Origin: a candidate division KSB1 bacterium
GTDB lineage: Bacteria > Zhuqueibacterota > JdFR-76 > DREG01
Direction: 5' to 3'
Length of the DNA stretch: 6,533 bases
NCBI GenBank assembly: GCA_022566355.1
Contig: JADFJB010000175.1
Span: 1 to 6,533 of the forward strand
Numbering within the stretch: position 1 is the stretch's first letter; each line of letters starts with the position of its first letter. The position numbers and the translations under genes are program-made. This document shows positions 5,304 to 6,533 of the stretch, one piece after another. The notes under the pieces were generated by a model, which was given only the letters and a program-made list of their open reading frames with translations, made no database searches and was not told the origin of the DNA.

Positions 5304-5801
5304 TCAGATATTTATTTTGGCTATTTTATTATGAATATCGTTTACTTGCTTTAAAGCGGCCGATCCATACCAGGGATGCAATTCCATGATTAACCTGCCA
5401 GCCTTTATCGCCGGATCGGTCTCCGTCAACTTTTTCGCTTCCTCAACAGTCTCTACATCGAAAATATAAATTCCTCGAAATTCACCGCCATCCAGAAAAG
5501 GACCGGCTAAAGTCAGTTTTCCTTCATCTGCTAATCTCCGGATATTTTCCATATGAGCTTGCTGTAATTTTGCAGCCGTTAGGGAATCCTGGTCGCGATT
5601 GGGACCGGCTTTGAGAAAGGCTAAAACATATTTCCTCATGCCATATTCATCGGCGCCCAATTTTGAGGCAAGTTCTTGATCAAAAACTATTCTTTCAGAT
5701 TGGGATTCATGGTTTGCTTCTTTTGTGTTCTCATGATCTGAGGTGCAGCTCAATATTATTATTGAACCTATTATTAGCATAATTACAATTTTTGTTTTCA
5801 T
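5304..5801 (-). CDS. YCII-domain (YciI-like) lipoprotein
   Basis: The start was set at ATG 5799-5801 because AAAGGA (5809-5814) lies 7 nt upstream and because this start yields a proper lipoprotein signal: MKTK, a hydrophobic core (5-17), then I-L-S-C19. The open frame continues 32 codons further upstream, but that extension has no signal character and is probably untranslated. The mature 147 residues begin with a charged linker (20-50), followed by a YCII domain at about 55-150: MRKYVLAFLKAGPNR, H83 in QQAHMENIRRL, AGPFLDGGEFRGIYIF (99-114), D129 in TDPAIKAGRLIMELHPWYG. The ferredoxin-like YCII fold uses a conserved His/Asp pair in some members, and H83 and D129 are candidates. Most YCII proteins are small and cytosolic; a lipid-anchored copy would sit at the periplasmic face of a membrane, probably the outer one. 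Role unknown. Confidence 0.85.
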   Translation of the reverse strand: MKTKIVIMLIIGSIIILSCTSDHENTKEANHESQSERIVFDQELASKLGADEYGMRKYVLAFLKAGPNRDQDSLTAAKLQQAHMENIRRLADEGKLTLAGPFLDGGEFRGIYIFDVETVEEAKKLTETDPAIKAGRLIMELHPWYGSAALKQVNDIHNKIAKINI

Positions 5802-5953
5802 AGAGGATTCCTTTACGCCCGGTCCACTCCCAGGTCTTGAGTAAACCATTAATAATTGTGAATTGCAGTTTAATCCAGCAAGATTAAGATTATTCAAGCT
5901 CTATAATAAAAACAACCGTATTACCGGGAATACCCTATTTCATTTATTTATGT

Positions 5954-5975
5954 AAAAACCATTAAAGCTGGTTCT
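5954..5975 (-). terminator. Possible Rho-independent terminator of the small membrane-protein gene
   Basis: On the minus strand, AGAACCA (5975-5969) pairs with TGGTTTT (5961-5955) around a GCTTTAA loop. This gives seven pairs including one G-U, and the hairpin runs directly into five Ts. It begins 9 nt past the TAG stop at 5984-5986. The position is ideal, but the stem is AT-rich and weak. Confidence 0.4.
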
Positions 5976-5983
5976 TACTTGAT

Positions 5984-6393
5984 CTATTCATTCTTTCCGT
6001 AAACCAATCCAATACAAAGTCCGGCAGCAGCAACTTCAAGTGTATACACCAGGGCCAGTACAAAGATTGGACCCAAGCCTAACATAAACATTGAACCAAA
6101 GAAAAAGCCAAACGGAATGCCGGCGAAAAGACCCATTAAAACACCAAAACGTAACCCTTCAACCGCTGGTGTTCCACTACTATAACCTTTGGGATAGATA
6201 TATGCCATAATGAAGTTCATAACCAAAACGGCAAGAACCGGCAAAAAAATCGAACCTTCCATCGATGCGCCAGTGGGTTCATAGAGTGCACTTGCCATGT
6301 AGCTTTTCAAGATGATTCGCTCAACTAAAATATAAGCGATAGTGTTACCGACGAAACCGGCAAGTGTGGCAAGAAGAAGTTTCTTTTGTTCAT
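5984..6393 (-). CDS. Small multi-pass membrane protein, frame broken near the start codon
   Basis: The main open frame (5984-6310) encodes 108 residues starting only at an internal TTG, with no ribosome-binding site. Upstream the same frame stays open and encodes KLLLATLAGFVGNTIAYILV, an evident first TM helix, but contains no ATG, GTG or TTG before the TGA. A well-placed ATG at 6391-6393, with AAAGGAA at 6401-6407 and 7-nt spacing, is in a different frame and stops after 22 codons (TAG 6325-6327). One extra A in the A-rich tract at 6380-6387 would join the two into a 136-residue protein starting MNKRKLLLAT. TM helices of the joined protein fall near 6-24, 48-66, 80-101 and 106-131 (its own numbering), with GLRFGVLMGLFAGIPFGFFFG conserved-looking. 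It resembles DUF1761-like four-helix membrane proteins, but I do not recognise it firmly. A real 1-nt deletion, an assembly error or recoding are all possible. Confidence 0.6.
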
Positions 6394-6533
6394 GGTTTAG
6401 TTCCTTTCATTTAATCATGAAGTAAACATAATTTGTGGTCTAACATTTTTCTTCACCATAATAGAGCAATTAAGGGGTTTATTTTAAAAATGCAAGACTT
6501 TTTTTTAAATTTGAAATGGGTTAAATGCATAAA
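6394..6533. other. Intergenic leader upstream of the small membrane-protein gene
   Basis: AT-rich sequence with no credible gene. On the minus strand a TATTAT (6463-6458) could be a -10 box, but no matching -35 lies at 16-18 nt. A six-codon ATG-to-TGA frame (6410-6390) overlaps the downstream ATG as ATGA. Nothing else recognised. Confidence 0.3.

Noticed and set aside
5802-5897. 32-residue N-terminal extension of the YCII lipoprotein
   Set aside because: It would bury the lipoprotein signal in the interior. The ATG at 5799-5801 has its own ribosome-binding site.
6380-6393. Programmed -1 frameshift site in the membrane-protein gene
   Set aside because: The A-rich tract lacks a classic slippery heptamer, and I saw no downstream pseudoknot or stem; a deletion or sequence error is simpler.

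Overview
The window looks like a piece of a Gram-negative, moderately AT-rich environmental bacterium, most likely from the Bacteroidota/Calditrichota/KSB1/Ignavibacteria side of the tree. That placement is inferred from the style of the 805-residue MacB/FtsX-type permease, from the lipoprotein with an I-L-S-C lipobox, and from the DUF1566-type protein at the left edge. There is no rRNA or other phylogenetic marker to confirm it.

Layout, left to right. Positions 1-152 are the 3' end of a plus-strand gene for a DUF1566 (FISUMP-like, C-type-lectin-fold) protein. Its last codons are almost all of the form NNC or NNT, the pattern expected in the variable region of a diversity-generating retroelement (DGR) target. 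A non-coding stretch (153-387) follows, with short ATTTGA repeats, a GC-rich hairpin with a T-run, a solo copy of a dispersed repeat, and a possible promoter. A complete 8-TM ABC permease of the MacB/FtsX superfamily occupies 388-2805. Between its stop codon and the stop codon of the convergent ornithine-cyclodeaminase/mu-crystallin gene lies a compact element (2806-3342). It consists of one GxxExxY-family PD-(D/E)XK gene (minus strand) between imperfect terminal inverted repeats of about 50 bp, each built from ~27-nt iterated units.

The rest is an array of minus-strand genes: the OCD/mu-crystallin-type dehydrogenase (3341-4339), an AlkD-like HEAT-repeat protein (4506-5213), a YCII-domain lipoprotein (5304-5801) and a small multi-pass membrane protein (5984-6393). 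The membrane protein's reading frame is broken by an apparent 1-nt loss in the first few codons. Spacings of 90 to 182 nt suggest separate transcription units rather than one tight operon, and no shared pathway is evident.

Two things stand out. The first is the DGR-like codon signature at the left edge. The second is the GxxExxY-plus-repeat element, in which three genes in a row (permease, GxxExxY, OCD) end 0-2 nt from, or overlapping, the same AGCCACAGACTT repeat in the same relative orientation. One repeat copy also appears to supply the -35 box for the GxxExxY gene.
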